From NCBI GenBank assembly GCA_020974905.1, contig CP087563.1, positions 1,798,001-1,862,000 on the forward strand: 64,000 nt of DNA, given 5' to 3'. The notes beneath the pieces were generated by a model. The model saw only the letters and a list, made by a program, of their open reading frames with translations, had not been told where the DNA came from and searched no databases. The DNA comes from Planctomycetes bacterium syqfu. Its GTDB lineage: Bacteria; Planctomycetota; Phycisphaerae; Phycisphaerales; Phycisphaeraceae. Below are positions 32,825 through 43,945 of this stretch, piece by piece; within the stretch, counting starts at the first letter, position 1; the number at the start of each line of letters is the position of its first letter. The position numbers and the translations under genes were made by a program.

Positions 32825-34552
32825 TTACCGCTTGATCTTGCGGGCCTTGGTGAACAATTCCTTGACCTTGGCATAAGCGAGTTTGGGGCGGCGGTATTCA
32901 TCGACGATGCCCTTGTTGTTATTGCAACGTGGGCGTGTCTTCCACGGGCCACACTGGTCGATGCCGAACTGTGTCGTACGCACATCACAAAACTGCCAGA
33001 TGACCGAACCGAGAATGTCCGTGTTGTTCAGGTAGGCATTGAGGCATTGCTCCAGCGCGACAACCTGGTATTCCTCGGTCCAGCGTTCGCACTTGGGATG
33101 ACGGTAGCCATAAATCGCACCTGCACCAAACTCCGAAACGATGATGGGCTTGCCTTTGCCACCGGTCTTCTCTGATGCGTTAAGCCACTTGATCATTTTG
33201 CGGACACCTTCGTCAGGATCACAATCGCCATACCAGTTGTCATAGCGGTTCCATGAAACGATGTCCGTATACTTGTAAGCAAGATCCTTGTCATGGAACA
33301 TCGACGCGTAGGTCACCGGGCGACTGGGGTCGAGTTTCTTGAGCATGTTCAAAATGCGACCATGTTCCTTGGCACCGGACTTGGTGTAGCTTTGACATTC
33401 ATTCAAGCAGCCCCACATGATGATGCTCGGGTGATTGAAATGCCATTGGACCATCTCCTTCGTGGAGCCATCGATTTGATCCTTGTACGCAGGGTGATCA
33501 AAACTCACCGAGCGGGCATGGTGTTCTTCCCATACGAAGATGCCCATCTCATCACAGAGATCAAGCACGCGCATGTCATTGGGATAGTGGCAGGTCCGCA
33601 GGAAATTAGCGCCGGTGTCCTGCAGCAAAGCCATGTCCTGGGCGATGGCAGACATCGGTAAAGCGCAGCCATAGTTGGCATGATCTTCATGACGGTTAAA
33701 GCCAAAGAGGTGCAGCGGCTTGCCGTTGAGCAGCAACTTCTTGCCCCGGACTTTCACTTCACGGAAACCAAAACGTTCGGAAAGGTCATCACCAATCGTG
33801 CCATACACGTCCACCAACTGAGCAGTCAGCATGTAAAGATTGGGGGCGGCATCGTCCCAGACTTTCACATCCTTGCAGGTTTGCGTGTGGGTCACGGTTT
33901 TGCTTTGACCGCCACGGAGTTTCACTTCGCCAAGTTCAACCACCTGCCCATCCAGGTCATACTGGAGCATGGCATTGACCGCATCATCGCCGAGATTACG
34001 CACCGTGATCGCCATATCAAGCAACCAGCTTTTGCCTTTGGCCGTGGTGGTGATTTTCAGATCACTGATGTAAAGCGTGTCAATGAACTGCTGTTCGACG
34101 GGGCGTGTGATCCCGCCATAGGTGTAGTAGTCATTTTCGATATGCAACGCCGAGTGATCACCGAAGCTGTTATCCACTTCGACGACAACTTCACAGGACG
34201 TTTTGTCCGTCGGTTCGATGATCATGTCAAACGGTGTGAAGGCGTCATAGTGATGCTGCATGAGCACGCCATCGACATAGACATCCGCCGTATGCGAGAC
34301 ACCGCCAAAGATCAGTCGCGTGGACAAACCGGGAATCGCTTCAACCGTCCGACGGAAGTACGCTTTACCCCGATAGGTCTCCAAACCCGGGAGCGTTTCC
34401 CATGCCAGGGGCACGACAACCTTGCGGTTATAACTCTTGGGCAAACCATTCTTGTTGAGCTTGGCATCATCGGCAGTGATGAAATCCCAAACGCCATCAA
34501 GGGATTGGGCAAAGCGGATATGGTGTTGATTAAAGGCTCGCAACATGCGCAT
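32825..34552 (-). CDS. glycoside hydrolase family 2 protein (beta-glucuronidase-like)
   Basis: A protein of 575 residues with the three GH2 domains in order: jelly-roll (SLDGVWDFITADD ... YRGKAYFRRTVEA), Ig-like domain (about 190-275) and catalytic barrel starting FGFREVKVRGKKLLLNGKPL. The acid/base Glu is in IIMWGCLNECQSY, the nucleophile Glu in KPIIVSEFGAGAIYG. 'NRHEDHANYG' and 'TCHYPND' match UidA-type beta-glucuronidases, although some galactosidases share them. No signal peptide, so it probably splits imported oligosaccharides. Starts ATG 34552 or 34546; AGGAG lies just upstream. Convergent with the GH39-like gene. Confidence 0.87.
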   Translation of the reverse strand: MRMLRAFNQHHIRFAQSLDGVWDFITADDAKLNKNGLPKSYNRKVVVPLAWETLPGLETYRGKAYFRRTVEAIPGLSTRLIFGGVSHTADVYVDGVLMQHHYDAFTPFDMIIEPTDKTSCEVVVEVDNSFGDHSALHIENDYYTYGGITRPVEQQFIDTLYISDLKITTTAKGKSWLLDMAITVRNLGDDAVNAMLQYDLDGQVVELGEVKLRGGQSKTVTHTQTCKDVKVWDDAAPNLYMLTAQLVDVYGTIGDDLSERFGFREVKVRGKKLLLNGKPLHLFGFNRHEDHANYGCALPMSAIAQDMALLQDTGANFLRTCHYPNDMRVLDLCDEMGIFVWEEHHARSVSFDHPAYKDQIDGSTKEMVQWHFNHPSIIMWGCLNECQSYTKSGAKEHGRILNMLKKLDPSRPVTYASMFHDKDLAYKYTDIVSWNRYDNWYGDCDPDEGVRKMIKWLNASEKTGGKGKPIIVSEFGAGAIYGYRHPKCERWTEEYQVVALEQCLNAYLNNTDILGSVIWQFCDVRTTQFGIDQCGPWKTRPRCNNNKGIVDEYRRPKLAYAKVKELFTKARKIKR

Positions 34553-34648
34553 TGTCTCCTGAGTTTAAAATAGGAAACAACATGTTCGTTTCGGTACGAA
34601 CGATTGTCAACTCCAACCCGCCAACAAGCGTTGATAAACGTCATGTTA

Positions 34649-36361
34649 TCAGTTGATGGTGTTATTCTTGACGGTCACATTGGTCGCGTCATCCACGTCA
34701 ATCGGCTGGGTGACTAGATAGCCCTGCTTGCTGCCAGCATCAGGCAGTGGGTTGGGCAGCACGTCAGTGAGTTGGTTGCCGGTGATGGTCACATCCTTGG
34801 CGCAACGGATGAAAATCCCAGCCAGTGGGGTCCGTGTGATCGTGTTGTTGGTGATGCGAAGATTCGTGTTATGCATCGGCATGGGGAGTGTCGGATCTTC
34901 ACTGCGGAAAAAGACACTGATCGCGCCCAGTGTGTAGCTGTTGGCATTGTACGTGTTCGTCCCATGTCCCACATCAATGAGCGTGTTATTGGAAATCGTC
35001 ACGTCATCCGCCCAACCGGCTTCCCGCCAGTAGGCATATTCAGGTCCGACGGAGATGCCCACAGCCTTGAGCCGTTCAAAACGGTTGTTGGTGATAATGC
35101 CATCGCCGCTCATGATCCGCAGACCGCGTGCGCGATGGTCATGAAAATAGTTATCTGAGATTTCATACTTGCGGGCTGAAGTCTCGGGGATGTCCACATA
35201 GACCGCATCCACATGATCAATCGGCTCGGTCAGCGTGATGCGATACATCGAAGCCTTGCGGCCACCATGCGACCATGTCCTGCGCGCCCATGCCAATTGT
35301 TCTTCGTCCGCTGGCCCGTCATAGCCAAACGTCTTGATCTTACAGTCTGCAAGGATGGCAAAGTTCTTCTCGGCCAGCAGTCGAACCTCATCCCCCGGCT
35401 CAATGATCCAATCGAAATTCTCCTGACCATAGGGACGCCCCACCAGAATCTCCGTACTGGAGACCTGCTTGAAAATGGGGAATGTCACGCCATGGAAATT
35501 AATCGCATCATCGCCCATGTGTGAAAATTCATTGTTACGGACAATCGGGCCATGACGCATGTAGGCAAAGTTCAAGCCATCAGCAGCAGTAGACATCAAG
35601 CGTGGCTGCGTTGCGCCAACCGGTGTCGGGCCGGGTGTGATTTTGCAGTTGATGATCTGGTTCTGACCACGGGTAAACCGAGAGGAAAAGCCAAGCCCAG
35701 CTGTGGTGTAGATCGTGATGCCATCCAGAATGATGGTGTCCGTCTTATTCAGTTCAATGCCCGAACGTCGACGGATATTAAACACCACGCGATCTCCGAC
35801 GGTCACCTGTTTATCCAGTGGCACTGCTGAACGCGCAACACCCATTGAATCCGTCAATGCCTTGACCGAACTCAGATACACATCTGGCACACCAGGTTTG
35901 AGTCGCACCTGATCCTTCTCATAAACATGAAATCGGTTGACGACATAATCACCGGTAAAACGCGGGTAACCATCATGAATCTGGAAATGCAATTCCTGAC
36001 CATCGTCGGACACCTTGGTGATTGTTGCCTGTGTGAATGGCAAGGGGTCCATATCCAACGTCAGCCCACGCACCGTCACATGTTCACTGAGTTGCACCTT
36101 GAGCATCGGGACGTTGACGTTGGTGCCGATGATCGTGGTCTGCGAGCCATCAATAGTCAGATGTTTGGCATTGAGAATGATCAACGCGTCATCACTGACT
36201 TCGTAACGCCCTGCCGGTAATGTAACCTTGCTTTGGTCTTGTGCGATCGCCTGATTAATGACCTGCTGCAACACTGCGACATCCGTAGCATGTGTTGGCA
36301 AAACAACCGTGAAACACAGGCAAAGAACATTCAAAACGAAGAGACGGGTAAACAAATTCAT
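34649..36361 (-). CDS. secreted right-handed parallel beta-helix protein
   Basis: A product of 570 residues. A signal peptide (NLFTRLFVLNVLCLCFTVVLPTHA) precedes a long series of beta-helix coils with Asn ladders: VTVRGLTLDMDP, IRNNEFSHMGDDAINFHGVT, 'YEISDNYFHDHRARGLRIMSGDGIITNNRF', LRITNNTITRTPLAGIFIRC, VTITGNQLTDV, VTVKNNTIN. This is the pectin-lyase-like fold of polysaccharide lyases and GH28/GH110-type hydrolases; 'ISGDGI..N' resembles alpha-1,3-galactosidase (GH110) or related proteins. The catalytic class is not certain. ATG 36361 overlaps the stop of the upstream beta-helix gene (ATGA), so start 36397 is rejected. Confidence 0.82.
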   Translation of the reverse strand: MNLFTRLFVLNVLCLCFTVVLPTHATDVAVLQQVINQAIAQDQSKVTLPAGRYEVSDDALIILNAKHLTIDGSQTTIIGTNVNVPMLKVQLSEHVTVRGLTLDMDPLPFTQATITKVSDDGQELHFQIHDGYPRFTGDYVVNRFHVYEKDQVRLKPGVPDVYLSSVKALTDSMGVARSAVPLDKQVTVGDRVVFNIRRRSGIELNKTDTIILDGITIYTTAGLGFSSRFTRGQNQIINCKITPGPTPVGATQPRLMSTAADGLNFAYMRHGPIVRNNEFSHMGDDAINFHGVTFPIFKQVSSTEILVGRPYGQENFDWIIEPGDEVRLLAEKNFAILADCKIKTFGYDGPADEEQLAWARRTWSHGGRKASMYRITLTEPIDHVDAVYVDIPETSARKYEISDNYFHDHRARGLRIMSGDGIITNNRFERLKAVGISVGPEYAYWREAGWADDVTISNNTLIDVGHGTNTYNANSYTLGAISVFFRSEDPTLPMPMHNTNLRITNNTITRTPLAGIFIRCAKDVTITGNQLTDVLPNPLPDAGSKQGYLVTQPIDVDDATNVTVKNNTIN

Positions 36362-37602
36362 GGTTGGATATCCAAAAATGTCGAACTGAAAAACCACTTG
36401 GGTAACAATTTGTCGTAAGCCAATGTTGCAGCATCAAAATGTGCGGTGTCTGCCGAAACCTGATCGTATTTGCCTGTCCCGTAAAGCTTGGGTTCAACGG
36501 GGGCATTGCTGCGATCAAAGACTTGATTGATCAACAGGTGACAGTCATTGAGCACGCGCATGTTGGGTTGCGACTTTTCCGCGGTCCCTGATGTGTCGGA
36601 GATCACATACTGCAAGATGCCTTGGGCGCCGCCTTCCAAAGAGACATTCTGCCCTGCGTTGTGATAAAGCTGACCACGGGTCAAGGTCAGCATCGCGCCT
36701 TGCACAGCCACGACACCGCGGTCTGCGTTGTGTTCACTGACACAATCGGTCAATCGCATGATCCCCTCTTCATGCGGAGAAAAACCATCATCACCATTAT
36801 GAGCAGCGTAGCAGTTGGTGAAACTACCAATGCCCATGCGATGAACACCGAAGGCATCGTTACCGTTATTGACACCAGCGACGCGTGTACAATTGACACT
36901 GCTTTGGCGGGTGGTATCCAAACCATTCCAACCGTTTTCGGACAGCAGACAGTCGGTGAGTTGAATGATGCCGGAGTAGCCATAGACGCCGGTATTGCGT
37001 GCACCACGGATGTGAATGTTGCTGGCAATGACATGGCCATACGCAGCAAGAATCCCCATGTGCGCATCGGGAATCATGATGCTTGATGATGGGTCAACAT
37101 CAGCAAAAGGATGGACCGTGATCGTATCATTGCTGCTGTGATAGGTTCCCGGTGTTGAGGCAACCTGCGACACTTCTTTAACACGTGTCAATGACTTCCA
37201 CGCTAGATTCAAATCCTTGGCATCCGCTTCAAACAAGGCAATGAGTTCGCGGGGTTGTTTGAGCGTGTAGACCTTTTCGCCGGACTTTTCGTAGCCGGTT
37301 TTGGGGGTCGCAAACTGGAAGATAGTTGCAGGACCGTGATCCGCCAACGTGCCAACAATCTCAAGTTGGCGATCACTGACTTTGATACCTTCCTTAAACA
37401 GGTAGACACCGGGACCGACTTCAATGCGCGAGACTTTGCCATCACGTGCGATAGCGACGATTTTTGAACCTGCAGCCAACTGCTGGTCGGCAGTCGCATT
37501 GTCAGGCAGTGAGATTTGTACGGTCGATCCGGCAAAGGCATTGCCAGCTGACACCAGCGTGGAGAATAAAAACAGTGATAAAAACAGGGATTTTTTGAAC
37601 AT
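36358..37602 (-). CDS. secreted right-handed parallel beta-helix protein
   Basis: A protein of 414 residues with a signal peptide ending in AGNAFA. The body has beta-helix coils such as VIASNIHIRGARNTGVYGYS, IIQLTDCLLSENGWNGLDTT, SFTNCYAAHNGDDGFSPHEE, then MRLTDCVSEHNADRGVVAVQ and LTRGQLYHNAGQNVSLEGGA. The pattern is that of pectate-lyase-like or DUF1565/NosD-like proteins. No catalytic residues could be assigned. It overlaps the next beta-helix gene by 4 nt, so the two products are made together and may act on the same polymer. Confidence 0.8.
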   Translation of the reverse strand: MFKKSLFLSLFLFSTLVSAGNAFAGSTVQISLPDNATADQQLAAGSKIVAIARDGKVSRIEVGPGVYLFKEGIKVSDRQLEIVGTLADHGPATIFQFATPKTGYEKSGEKVYTLKQPRELIALFEADAKDLNLAWKSLTRVKEVSQVASTPGTYHSSNDTITVHPFADVDPSSSIMIPDAHMGILAAYGHVIASNIHIRGARNTGVYGYSGIIQLTDCLLSENGWNGLDTTRQSSVNCTRVAGVNNGNDAFGVHRMGIGSFTNCYAAHNGDDGFSPHEEGIMRLTDCVSEHNADRGVVAVQGAMLTLTRGQLYHNAGQNVSLEGGAQGILQYVISDTSGTAEKSQPNMRVLNDCHLLINQVFDRSNAPVEPKLYGTGKYDQVSADTAHFDAATLAYDKLLPKWFFSSTFLDIQP

Positions 37603-37689
37603 CTTAATCCATTCCAGTAACTCAATCAGGACAACAACAGTCCGTGATGCTTGATTTGAATTGTGCGAATTAAATGAAACGAAGTCGCT

Positions 37690-38370
37690 TTATTTCTTAT
37701 GTGCTCGCCAGCGGACATGTTCATCGTTGGTCCCGGGCATGACGGTGAGAACGGTGCTGACATGACCATCGACGAACTGGACATTGTTTTTCATATCCGT
37801 ATTGGCATGCCATGAGTTGGAATGCTGATAGCTATCCCAGCCGGTATTGATACCTGCATACATTGGCATGTCACCAACGCAGATGGTGCGTGAGGGGTCA
37901 ACGACATTACTCCATCGCGAAACATAGCTGTAGGACGTTGACTGCATCAGATAGACGTTGGCAGCATAGCTTGAACCCATGCGCTGCCATGCGAACTGCG
38001 TGGAAAGTCCAATGGCATTGTTGGTGTTATCCAACGGGCACTCGTAAATCTTTTCGTTGGTGATATAGCTGTAAAGGAAACGGTCTTCAATTGCAGGCAA
38101 ACCGGACTTAAGTTCACCAATCGGATCATACCCGCCCCATTCCATAAATCCCTTAGACAGTCCGGGCATGCGATCCTTGTAATCATTCTGGTAGATCATC
38201 CAGTAAACACCAATCCCCTTGAGATTGGATAGACACTGCGCATTGCGTGCAGCCTTGCGTGCATTGGCCAAAGCTGGCAGCAGGATCGAGATCAACAGCG
38301 CGATGATGCTGATGACAACCAGTAACTCAATGAGCGTAAATGCGGACAAACGTTTTGCGGGCACCTTCAT
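37690..38370 (-). CDS. prepilin-type pseudopilin
   Basis: A product of 226 residues. The start ATG 38370 is fixed by AAGGAG 6 nt upstream; an in-frame ATG at 38400 overlaps the upstream stop codon but has a poorer site. Leader [20 protein letters not shown], helix to about residue 35, then [21 protein letters not shown]-terminal [17 protein letters not shown] is the H-x(12)-DGHV motif. It stands between the giant glycosidase-like gene and the two beta-helix genes and probably belongs to the same transcript. Confidence 0.9.
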   Translation of the reverse strand: MKVPAKRLSAFTLIELLVVISIIALLISILLPALANARKAARNAQCLSNLKGIGVYWMIYQNDYKDRMPGLSKGFMEWGGYDPIGELKSGLPAIEDRFLYSYITNEKIYECPLDNTNNAIGLSTQFAWQRMGSSYAANVYLMQSTSYSYVSRWSNVVDPSRTICVGDMPMYAGINTGWDSYQHSNSWHANTDMKNNVQFVDGHVSTVLTVMPGTNDEHVRWRAHKK

Positions 38371-38396
38371 GACCGACTCCTTGGTATGGACTTGCT

Positions 38397-41300
38397 TCAT
38401 TGCCAGAAACGCGATGACGCCAAGCGTTGGAACGATGTATAAACCTCATCCACTGACAATGGACGACTCATCAATGTCAGACGGACCAATAGTCCTTTGT
38501 AGAAGGACTTTTCATGCACACCATCAATCTCACGAATCACCGTTTTCAAGGCAGGGCTGATGGTGTCTTTATCGACAATCACACTACGCGGTAATGCCGG
38601 CCCACCAATGACGAACATCTCCGTGGAACGACGTCCGAAACAGGGAGCCTGACTTTCAAGCTGGCCATTGAGGTACAGCTTTAAAGTCGTACCGTCATAG
38701 ACCACGATGGCCTGATACAGTTCATTGGCTTTGAGTGGCTGCCGTGATCGCACTTGCACCGAAGGATTCGGATGGACACGTTCCTGGGGCAGGCGACGCG
38801 CGACAAGATAACCTTCTGTGTCGATAATCAAGGTCGCCTGCGAACCACGTTGCACACAGAGTATCTGCTCACGATTCACCACGTCCGGCCTAAAGACCAC
38901 TTCCATCGCCATCGGGCCGACAGGCAGCGCGGTGAGTTCGGTGTAGAAACGTTGGTGACCGTTTAAGTGCATCACATCCAACTGACCGGGCAGTCGGACA
39001 TATTCCACCTTGCCGTTACTTGGTGCTGCATCCAAAGGCATTTGACGTTGCGTGCGGTCGATAAACTTCGTCGCATCCTGCTTGTAACGCGGGGAAAAGA
39101 CCCACTGTGCTGAGACGTCTTCTGCTGCATACTCCGGCAGGGCATACACCGTTGGGGACCATGCCACCGTTCCATCTTCAAACTGAGCTTGGGCGACGTA
39201 ATAGTTGTTCCCCTCCGCCCAATCGTCTCGCCGGACATCGATAAAGGTTGAGGCGTTGGGAACAGTGCCTTCGGTGATTTCCACGCCGTGATATCCGAAG
39301 GACGGCACGCGCCAGGCACCCTCCTGTTTGAGTGTGCCTGCCAGGCGAACCAAGTTGCTGTTGCCTGCAACACTCACATGTGTCTTTTCAGGGTCGGCAC
39401 CTTGAACCTGTAATTTCAGATCAACAAGGCTTTCATGTCTGGCAACGCCATCGGTCACACTGTTGACCTGAATGGTAACGCGCTTGTCTGCTGCAGCGAG
39501 TTTATGCAGCGGGACCAGGTAATAGAGTTCATCGCCGTACATGTTGCCATCGATCATGGCAATGTCGGGAATGTGGTGATAGGTTTTGTTTGCCTTCTCA
39601 CCAATAAACTCAAGTTTGACTTTGACGGTGCGCGTTTGCTTTTTGGTGACCTTGCCATCCCATTGCCAAAGCCATGTATCAACCTTGGTCAGATCGCGCA
39701 TGTCACTGGTCGTGCTTGCCAGTTGCTTGCCCTGATCATTGGTGAGAGTGAGTTGCCACTGCCCTTTTTTCGCACCTTGACTGGTGGGTAAACTCAGGAC
39801 GCGGAAGCGCACGGGTTCATTGCCATGCGAGACTTTGAAATAGGAAAGGATCGTATGGGGCTCGTTGGTCTTACCTTGAAGTGGCGGTTTGTTGAAATAT
39901 TGGTTGAGGTAGTATTTGCCAATCTCCAGTTGACTGGTTGACAGGCTAAAGGAGTTGGCGAACTGCGTGGCTTCGTTGTAGTCATTCCACGTGGTAGCAT
40001 GGATGAATGCCGGATCATATTGCAGTGCTTTTTCCCAGCTTTTGACGACGATTTCCGTCCCACGATGCGAGATCCAATTCTTGTTGTAGGGTCGGGCGCT
40101 GAGGTACCCCGGACGTACCGTAGCCCCGATCACCGGCGGATTTTTCAAAGGTGAAAAACACTCGCGAAACTTGGGTGGTAAGTCCAGTGAGACTTCAAGC
40201 AATGATGCACTGAAGGTGTAAATCGCATCGATGGTTTTGCCATACGGGCGCCATTCGTCGTAATCAAAAGTCCCGTAAATCGCAGTCTGAATCGATCCCA
40301 GGTCACCGAAGATAAACGGGTCCCAACCGTATGCAGCAAGGATGTCGCGGACTTCCTGCCAATAGGCTGGGTCGTTGTGGTTCACGCGATAAATCCCAAA
40401 GACCGGGCGTCCTTGAAACTTGAGCCAATTAGGATGATTGGCATACTGCTCCATGAGATAAATCATGGCATGGGCGGTGAACGATGCATCGACTTCGACA
40501 CGCCCTTGCTTGTTAATCTTGTCCTTGGATTTCTGGGCCTGCTTGGAATACGTACCGACTTCCAGGAAGGGGCAGATGTAAAAGTCATCAAGCTTTTCGT
40601 CAGCGGTGGCATAGAGCCATTCACGGAGCATGTGATACTGACGCACGACGCGATAGTCTGCAAAGAACGTGAAGTCCACTGCTGCAACATTCCAACCTGT
40701 CTCATGCATCAACCGCACATCACGATGGACATTATCCACCGGCGGGGTCACGGGAAAATCGTGTGTCGCATTGATCAGTGATGGCAAGAACGTATCCGGG
40801 GGTAACCACCCCAACACATTCTGCATGGCCACCTTGGGGATCGCCTGCTTACGGTCAACCTGATGACGCGGTGTTAAACCAACCGCTTGCCAACCAGTGT
40901 CACTGACCTTGACGGAAGTCGGTGCGATCGAAACATCGGTTGCATCACAAGGCACCATGCCTAGCAGTTGTTCATTGAACCGGACAAAACAAAACGAACC
41001 AAGCTGTGTTAACTGGATTTGAATCTGATCATCAAGACGTTTGAGAATTTGTTGAGCAGGATACTTGGCGTAGGTTTTAGTTTGATCACCAGACTTGCCA
41101 CGCAAGGTGACATAGCCCGACCATTCGATTTCAAACTGACTATCCGATGTCGATTCGAAAACAACCTTGGGACGTGCATTGCTGTTATCCACGGGAAGAC
41201 TCAGTGTTCGGACACGGTGAACAGGTTGGAAGCTTGAACTGGATTGCAATTCACTTGGGGGGGAGACAGAAACTTTGGCTTGTGGTTTGGAAGTTGGACC

Positions 41301-41945
41301 GTGGGTGATGTGAGTGGCCATACCGTTACCGACAACACGGCGCATCTGCATGTCCACACTGATAAATCCGCCTTTTTTCGCGTCTGCTTCGTAGGGGAAA
41401 GTCAACTTGCCGGAGACCTGTTGGTTGTTGAGATAGATTTCGACTTCATCTTTTTCTTTGACGAAGGTGAAGGTTGCAGGCAGTTTGAACTTGATGGACT
41501 TGCGGACTTTGAATTGGCCTTTGGTGTCCAGACGAACCAGGTCACCGGTTTGGTCGGAGTAGATCGCAACGCCACAGGCGGTGGTGTCGCTTGAGTTGTA
41601 CATGATGACGGCGCGTTTGAATTCGTCACTTGCGATTTGGACTTTTTCGACGGTGACCTGATAGCTGGTTTTGTTCAGGTCGATGGGTTGATCGAGTTTG
41701 TAACGATTGGTGAAGTAGTTGGACTTGGCAAGTTTCTTGCCAGCGGTTGCGTTGATCCACAAACCCGCGTTATCGGTGGTTCCGACCTGGATGGCAGCCT
41801 GTTCGGAGTTGGGTTGGAGTGTTAACTGTGGTTCAGACACCGCAATGCTTTTGCCTTGCTCATCAAGCCAGGTCTCTGCTGAGAGTGGTCCCGTTAAAAG
41901 TCCTGCAACGAGCAGAGACAGTGTTAGTAAACGTGCTGCAAACAT
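38397..41945 (-). CDS. giant secreted protein with GH99/GH71-like and LamG-like domains
   Basis: A product of 1182 residues. Signal peptide ([21 protein letters not shown]). Residues about 50-190 and the following segment look like a laminin-G/PA14-like sandwich. Residues about 385-690 form a barrel: [65 protein letters not shown] and [16 protein letters not shown]. The latter W-N-D-x-N-E resembles the end of GH71/GH99 endo-acting alpha-glycan hydrolases. The C-terminal 230 residues are a second LamG-like module ([37 protein letters not shown]). AAGGA precedes ATG 41945; 41978 is in frame. Substrate unknown. Confidence 0.72.
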   Translation of the reverse strand: MFAARLLTLSLLVAGLLTGPLSAETWLDEQGKSIAVSEPQLTLQPNSEQAAIQVGTTDNAGLWINATAGKKLAKSNYFTNRYKLDQPIDLNKTSYQVTVEKVQIASDEFKRAVIMYNSSDTTACGVAIYSDQTGDLVRLDTKGQFKVRKSIKFKLPATFTFVKEKDEVEIYLNNQQVSGKLTFPYEADAKKGGFISVDMQMRRVVGNGMATHITHGPTSKPQAKVSVSPPSELQSSSSFQPVHRVRTLSLPVDNSNARPKVVFESTSDSQFEIEWSGYVTLRGKSGDQTKTYAKYPAQQILKRLDDQIQIQLTQLGSFCFVRFNEQLLGMVPCDATDVSIAPTSVKVSDTGWQAVGLTPRHQVDRKQAIPKVAMQNVLGWLPPDTFLPSLINATHDFPVTPPVDNVHRDVRLMHETGWNVAAVDFTFFADYRVVRQYHMLREWLYATADEKLDDFYICPFLEVGTYSKQAQKSKDKINKQGRVEVDASFTAHAMIYLMEQYANHPNWLKFQGRPVFGIYRVNHNDPAYWQEVRDILAAYGWDPFIFGDLGSIQTAIYGTFDYDEWRPYGKTIDAIYTFSASLLEVSLDLPPKFRECFSPLKNPPVIGATVRPGYLSARPYNKNWISHRGTEIVVKSWEKALQYDPAFIHATTWNDYNEATQFANSFSLSTSQLEIGKYYLNQYFNKPPLQGKTNEPHTILSYFKVSHGNEPVRFRVLSLPTSQGAKKGQWQLTLTNDQGKQLASTTSDMRDLTKVDTWLWQWDGKVTKKQTRTVKVKLEFIGEKANKTYHHIPDIAMIDGNMYGDELYYLVPLHKLAAADKRVTIQVNSVTDGVARHESLVDLKLQVQGADPEKTHVSVAGNSNLVRLAGTLKQEGAWRVPSFGYHGVEITEGTVPNASTFIDVRRDDWAEGNNYYVAQAQFEDGTVAWSPTVYALPEYAAEDVSAQWVFSPRYKQDATKFIDRTQRQMPLDAAPSNGKVEYVRLPGQLDVMHLNGHQRFYTELTALPVGPMAMEVVFRPDVVNREQILCVQRGSQATLIIDTEGYLVARRLPQERVHPNPSVQVRSRQPLKANELYQAIVVYDGTTLKLYLNGQLESQAPCFGRRSTEMFVIGGPALPRSVIVDKDTISPALKTVIREIDGVHEKSFYKGLLVRLTLMSRPLSVDEVYTSFQRLASSRFWQ

Positions 41946-42007
41946 GCCATTTCCTTCGTGATGATTGCGATCAACCAAGCGTAAGATTCAAAAAGGTGAC
42001 AAACCAG

Positions 42008-42664
42008 TTACTGGCCGGACCAAAAAGTATCCGTGGACGTTGACGGCAAGGCTTCACGTGTCGCTTCGACGTGACCATCGCCCATGAGCATGTTCACCGA
42101 TGCGACATGCCGATAATGAATATTGTGATCCGACCACAAGTCGATTGAGAGTATCTGTTCGGATGCATCGGAGTTGGTGCCTTCGTAGTAGATGTCCGGG
42201 GCAAACAATGCTTTGGAAGGTTTGAAGACATCCAGTGTCGTATGCCAGGGTGTGTTCCAATTGGAGAAGCGAAACAGTCGCGCGTTTAAGCCGTAGTTAC
42301 CGCCCTGCCCATTTCTCATCGCATGATAGTCAGGACAGACTGCCAACCACTTGTTGTGATCTTTGACATAGCCCATGTAAAAATGCATGAAGGACTTGTA
42401 GTTCTGCGAGTTGAGTGACCAGATACTGCCATACTCCAAGGACGGTTCCTTAAGCGGTGGCAGGTATTCATCAAAGTCATTGGTGTACATGACAACGAGC
42501 AGACCGATTTGTTTGAGTTGTGCTTTGCACTGAGCACTGCGTGCGGTTTTACGCGCATTAGCCAATGCCGGTAAGAGGATGGCAATGAGCAATGAGATGA
42601 TGCTGATGACCACCAGGAGTTCAATGAGTGTGAAACCTGATGCGCGTTTGGGAAGCGATGTCAT
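42008..42664 (-). CDS. prepilin-type pseudopilin (cassette 2)
   Basis: A protein of 218 residues. Leader [18 protein letters not shown], helix [18 protein letters not shown], then [19 protein letters not shown]-terminal [19 protein letters not shown] carries H-x(9)-DG. AAGGAG lies upstream of the ATG. It follows the LacI gene by 33 nt and precedes the giant glycosidase gene by 62 nt, all on the minus strand, as in the other two cassettes. Confidence 0.92.
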   Translation of the reverse strand: MTSLPKRASGFTLIELLVVISIISLLIAILLPALANARKTARSAQCKAQLKQIGLLVVMYTNDFDEYLPPLKEPSLEYGSIWSLNSQNYKSFMHFYMGYVKDHNKWLAVCPDYHAMRNGQGGNYGLNARLFRFSNWNTPWHTTLDVFKPSKALFAPDIYYEGTNSDASEQILSIDLWSDHNIHYRHVASVNMLMGDGHVEATREALPSTSTDTFWSGQ

Positions 42665-42697
42665 GCCGGTCTCCTTGGGTGCGAAAACAAGTCGTGC

Positions 42698-43747
42698 TTA
42701 GTCTTGAGGCGCTGCAACGGTGTCCTGCCAAACCATGTTGGCGGGGACGAGCGAACTGGGGTTGGCCACATCACGACCGGCCAAGCGCTGTTCGAGAATG
42801 TATAAAGCTTGATGAACGATTTTGGGATAGTCCGGTTGAATGTGTGCCATGCAGGGATAGCTGCGTTCGGCTTCGGCCTGGGTACCAAAACCGATGACAC
42901 TTAACTGTCGCGGCACGTCCAACTGCAACTGCTGAGCGACACTGACCACGGCACGGGCGACGCCCATCCCCTTGCAGATCACCGCGGTGGGACGATCCGA
43001 ACCTGCCAGACAGGTGCGGGCCCACTCGGCGGTCTTATGCATCCCATCACGGCGAGGCATCATGGGGATGTAATGCACCCATTGCGATTGGGTGTCCATG
43101 GGGAAATCCAGACACGCCCGTTCAAAACCGTGAAGACCTTCCTCATTACTGTCAAAGGAAACATCGCCATGCAAAAACGCGATCCGGCGATGGCCCAACG
43201 CAACCAGATGCTGAGCGACCTGATAAACATTTTGCTCACTGTTGTCTTTGACGAAGTACGCAGCAGACTCACCGACACTCACCCACGGGCGCGTGTTCTC
43301 ATGTTCGAGCCAATGGGCAAAGGGTTGATCACAGTACCCCACCACCAAAGCGCCATCGACCATGCCTCCTGAGAAGTAGGCAGGCGGTATAAACTCATCA
43401 TCAGGATTGACGGTCTCTTTTGCAAATTCGATGTGATAGCGGATGTCGCGCTCTTCACAAGCCTGAATGAAACTCGAGACAATCGGGCCATGGAAACCGG
43501 AGTCCATCAGGTCGGTGAGATTCACGCCACAAACGATCATACCCAGGTGTCCGGTGCGGTTGGACCGGAGCATCTGTGCTGCCAATCGCGGTCGGTAACT
43601 CATTTTTTTGGCAACACTTAAAATATGCTCGCGTTTTTCATCACTGATCCGACCCGTGCCATGCAAGGCGGCAGAGACGGCGGTATGCGACACCCCTGCC
43701 TGGGCAGCAATGTCCTTGAGTGTGACATTTGAAGATTTACGGCTCAC
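42698..43747 (-). CDS. LacI family transcriptional regulator (cassette 2)
   Basis: A protein of 349 residues. HTH: VTLKDIAAQAGVSHTAVSAA, then SVAKKMSYRPRLAAQMLRSN. Effector domain: GHLGMIVCGVNLTDLMDSGF, HLVALGHRRIAFLHGDVSFD, PTAVICKGMGVARAVVSVAQ and the LSVIGFGTQAEAERSYP strand. GTG 43747 is set by GAGGAG 5 nt upstream. It heads the minus-strand operon of pseudopilin, giant glycosidase, pseudopilin and two beta-helix proteins, which it probably controls in response to a released sugar. Confidence 0.93.
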   Translation of the reverse strand: MSRKSSNVTLKDIAAQAGVSHTAVSAALHGTGRISDEKREHILSVAKKMSYRPRLAAQMLRSNRTGHLGMIVCGVNLTDLMDSGFHGPIVSSFIQACEERDIRYHIEFAKETVNPDDEFIPPAYFSGGMVDGALVVGYCDQPFAHWLEHENTRPWVSVGESAAYFVKDNSEQNVYQVAQHLVALGHRRIAFLHGDVSFDSNEEGLHGFERACLDFPMDTQSQWVHYIPMMPRRDGMHKTAEWARTCLAGSDRPTAVICKGMGVARAVVSVAQQLQLDVPRQLSVIGFGTQAEAERSYPCMAHIQPDYPKIVHQALYILEQRLAGRDVANPSSLVPANMVWQDTVAAPQD

Positions 43748-43791
43748 GAGAACTCCTCAACTGATTTCACGTTTGCGGATTCGTTAAAGCA

Positions 43792-43821
43792 ACTATAGGA
43801 GACCAACTTCCCACAAGTCAA
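43792..43821 (-). promoter_or_regulatory. promoter of cassette 2
   Basis: Read on the minus strand, TTGACT (43816-43821) and TATAGT (43792-43797) are 18 bp apart. Between the -10 and the start codon lies TTTAACGAATCCGCAAACG, with two AACG cores that could be operator half-sites, though not a clean palindrome. Confidence 0.6.
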
Positions 43822-43945
43822 CCCAAAGCCGGAAATTTCCTGTTATCCTTTTGGGGAATCAGGTGGCACCGTCAGCCACACGCACGACAAAAATCCAGAG
43901 GTTTGCTCCCGCCAACCTCGCCTATGCAACACAAGGAATCACACA

